From Limibacter armeniacum (GTDB lineage Bacteria; Bacteroidota; Bacteroidia; Cytophagales; Flammeovirgaceae), in NCBI RefSeq assembly GCF_036880985.1, contig NZ_JBAJNO010000008.1:2729500-2793499 (forward strand): a stretch of DNA of 64,000 bases, given 5' to 3'. Shown here piece by piece: positions 62,177 through 64,000 of this stretch. Under the pieces are notes generated by a model. The model had not been told where the DNA came from. It did not search any database and saw only the letters and a list, made by a program, of their open reading frames with translations. Position 1 is the stretch's first letter, and each line of letters begins with the position of its first letter. A program made the translations under genes and the position numbers.

Positions 62177-63871
62177 ATGAGCAAGACAAAAGGGAATACG
62201 TCAAATAAATACTTTGACGTTCACGGTCCCGTTTTTTGGCCTGCAACAATTCTGATTGTACTCTTCATTGCCATTACACTAATTGTTGGAGAGCCTATTA
62301 AAAACTTTTTTTCAGAGGTTCAAAATTCTATTTCCAATACCACAGGCTGGTTTATTATTATTTCCATAAACTTCTTCCTGTTTTTCTGCCTGTATATGGC
62401 ATTCAGTAAATTCGGGAAAATTAGGCTTGGTGGAAAAAAAGCAAAACCTGAGTTCAGTACAACTGCATGGTTTGCTATGCTTTTCGGAGCCGGAATGGGT
62501 ATCGGATTGATGTTCTGGAGTGTTGCAGAACCAATCTATAACTTCGTGTCACCTGCCAGACCTGACATAGAGCCAAAATCTATGGAAGCATACTCTGAAG
62601 GTATGAAATATGTATTCCTTCACTGGGGATTCCATGCTTGGGCGGTTTATGCTTTAGTAGGAATGGCTTTGGCTTACTTTACTTTTAACAGGAAGTTACC
62701 TTTAGCCATTCGATCTGTATTTTACCCGATTTTAGGAGAACGTATTCATGGCCGAATTGGTGATGTAATAGACGTGCTTGCTGTAGTCGCAACCCTATTC
62801 GGTTTGGCATCTTCCTTAGGACTAGGTGTACAACAGGTAGGTGCAGGTATGGAATACCTTTTTGGATTTGAAAATAACACAAGCCTTCAGATCATTCTCA
62901 TTACAGTGATTACCTTGGCTGCTACGATTTCGGTGGTTACTGGACTTGATGGTGGGGTAAAATTGTTGAGTCAACTCAACCTGAACCTGGCTACCGTATT
63001 CCTGTTGATTCTGCTGATTCTAGGCCCAACAATGTTTATCCTAGATGGTTTCATTGAGAATCTAGGTAATTACCTTGGAGACTTTATTAAACTAGGATTC
63101 TGGACTGAAAGCTATGTAGACGGTAAACTTGATCCTAATCACGTAGATTGGCAAAATGGCTGGACACTGATGTACTACACTTGGTGGATTGCATGGTCGC
63201 CATTTGTTGGTATTTTTATCGCCCGTATTTCCAAAGGACGTACCATTAAGGAATTCGTATTAGGTGTATTGGTCGTACCTACATTGGTTACCTTCTTCTG
63301 GATTAGTGCATTTGGAGGCACGGCATTTTTCTTCGAACTGACAGGTGTAGACATGTCATCTACCATCATGAAAGATGTATCTACTTCCCTTTACTTCCTG
63401 ATGGAGCAACTGCCACTGTCTAGTATCACTTCGTTTCTGGCAATGATTCTGGTCATTAGCTTTTTTGTAACCTCATCAGATTCAGGTTCACTGGTAGTGG
63501 ATTCTATCACTTCTGGTGGTAAACTGGATGCGCCAGTAGGTCAACGTATATTTTGGGCACTTACAGAAGGTTTTGTTGCAGCCATGCTGCTATACGGTGG
63601 AGGACTTCAAGCCATACAGGCAGCCGTGATTTCAACTGGTTTGCCATTTACTGTGATTCTGGTGCTTATGGCATTCAGTCTGCGAAAAGCCATGAAAGAT
63701 GAGAAAGACCTCGATGAGTCAAAAAGCAGTAGCGGTAAGGAGAGTGAAGACTACAAAAAGGTTATTGCTGAAATAATAAAGCAACAACAAACCAAGAAAA
63801 AGTCCATCGTGACCGAAAATCAAATAATGGAGAACCAAGAAACAGCATTGATTAAAAATGAAAGTAATTGA
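62177..63871 (+). CDS. BCCT family betaine/choline/carnitine transporter
   Basis: 564 residues, twelve membrane helices. It imports quaternary-ammonium osmolytes or carnitine with sodium or protons. Family signatures: the glycine-rich FGAGMGIGLMFWSVAEP in helix 3 and the tryptophan-rich MYYTWWIAWSPFVGIFIARISKGRTIKEF in helix 8. A long charged C-terminal tail (about residues 505-564) could be the osmosensing or regulatory domain. The gene overlaps the start of a universal stress protein gene by 14 bases. Consistent with a saline habitat. Confidence 0.94.
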   Translation: MSKTKGNTSNKYFDVHGPVFWPATILIVLFIAITLIVGEPIKNFFSEVQNSISNTTGWFIIISINFFLFFCLYMAFSKFGKIRLGGKKAKPEFSTTAWFAMLFGAGMGIGLMFWSVAEPIYNFVSPARPDIEPKSMEAYSEGMKYVFLHWGFHAWAVYALVGMALAYFTFNRKLPLAIRSVFYPILGERIHGRIGDVIDVLAVVATLFGLASSLGLGVQQVGAGMEYLFGFENNTSLQIILITVITLAATISVVTGLDGGVKLLSQLNLNLATVFLLILLILGPTMFILDGFIENLGNYLGDFIKLGFWTESYVDGKLDPNHVDWQNGWTLMYYTWWIAWSPFVGIFIARISKGRTIKEFVLGVLVVPTLVTFFWISAFGGTAFFFELTGVDMSSTIMKDVSTSLYFLMEQLPLSSITSFLAMILVISFFVTSSDSGSLVVDSITSGGKLDAPVGQRIFWALTEGFVAAMLLYGGGLQAIQAAVISTGLPFTVILVLMAFSLRKAMKDEKDLDESKSSSGKESEDYKKVIAEIIKQQQTKKKSIVTENQIMENQETALIKNESN

Positions 63872-64000
63872 TCATATTATCGTTGGGCTAGACCTGTCCA
63901 CCATGGACGGTTATCTTTTAGAGTATGCCGCTTTTATCAGTAATAAGCTAGGTGCAGACAAGATCAGCTTTCTTCATGTCACCCCAACATTCTCCGTTTT
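63858..64000 (+). CDS. Universal stress protein family (partial, runs off the window)
   Basis: It begins with ATG 14 bases before the end of the transporter gene, in another frame, and continues to the window end (47 complete codons, open at the 3' side). The product starts MKVIDHIIVGLDLSTMDGYL and goes on LEYAAFISNKLGADKISFLHVTP, the beta1-alpha1-beta2 opening of UspA-fold proteins with the first ATP-site Asp in VGLDLS. The overlap implies translational coupling. A USP paired with an osmolyte transporter recalls TeaD of Halomonas, which regulates ectoine uptake. Confidence 0.8.
   Translation, partial: MKVIDHIIVGLDLSTMDGYLLEYAAFISNKLGADKISFLHVTPTFSV

Overview
This is a stretch of an AT-rich Bacteroidota chromosome, most likely from a marine or saline member of the Cytophagia/Flammeovirga side of the phylum; I cannot name the genus. 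The evidence is the gene content: the type IX secretion protein PorD (DUF4835), a Bacteroidota-type RNA polymerase omega subunit, DUF5916 and DUF1460 proteins, a TonB-dependent receptor with an N-terminal carboxypeptidase-regulatory-like domain, many signal-peptide and lipobox proteins, and a BCCT osmolyte transporter. I see no rRNA, tRNA, CRISPR array or prophage.

Layout. 0.2-7.5 kb holds central metabolism and wall synthesis: gap, a DUF6503-like lipoprotein, two convergent malate dehydrogenase paralogues, murF and an M42 peptidase. 7.5-13.6 kb is a minus-strand block with bamD-rpoZ, coaBC-porD, a UbiA-like membrane protein and a methyltransferase. 14-18.9 kb has a five-LysM muralytic-type protein without a signal peptide, an acyl-CoA dehydrogenase and a methyltransferase. 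19.9-24.9 kb is a four-gene envelope cluster ending in a large leucine-rich-repeat protein; three of its proteins share an unnamed module. 25-36.8 kb is mixed housekeeping: MEST-like hydrolase, FkbM methyltransferase, hisI, a glyoxalase-fold protein, a DUF5916 protein, methionine aminopeptidase, acetyltransferase, FMN reductase, pirin and proline dehydrogenase.

36.8-42.6 kb is the accessory part. It has an IS5-family element, several small lipoproteins or unknown proteins, and an IS3-family element with a clear -1 frameshift signal. The IS3 element sits between dnaN and what looks like dnaN's original terminator. 42.6-48 kb returns to core genes: dnaN, trpS, an M48 peptidase, an esterase, a STAS-like protein and a DUF1460 protein.

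48.2-54 kb is the most interesting system. A TonB-dependent receptor is divergent from a manganese/zinc-type ABC importer. The importer's permease is fused at its C terminus to a complete DtxR/MntR-like repressor, and the shared promoter region carries two DtxR-like palindromes, one in front of each transcription unit. The importer would therefore carry its own regulator, with the operators in its own control region. The end of the window holds a PPIase, a collapsed gene remnant, a YpdA-like reductase, a CLC-F type fluoride/proton antiporter, an arrestin-like Spo0M protein, an M28 peptidase lipoprotein, a BCCT transporter and the start of an overlapping universal stress protein gene.

Most transcription units end in strong, often bidirectional hairpins. 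Where the first methionine lies upstream of an obvious signal peptide or family N-terminus, I moved the start downstream and say so in the entry.
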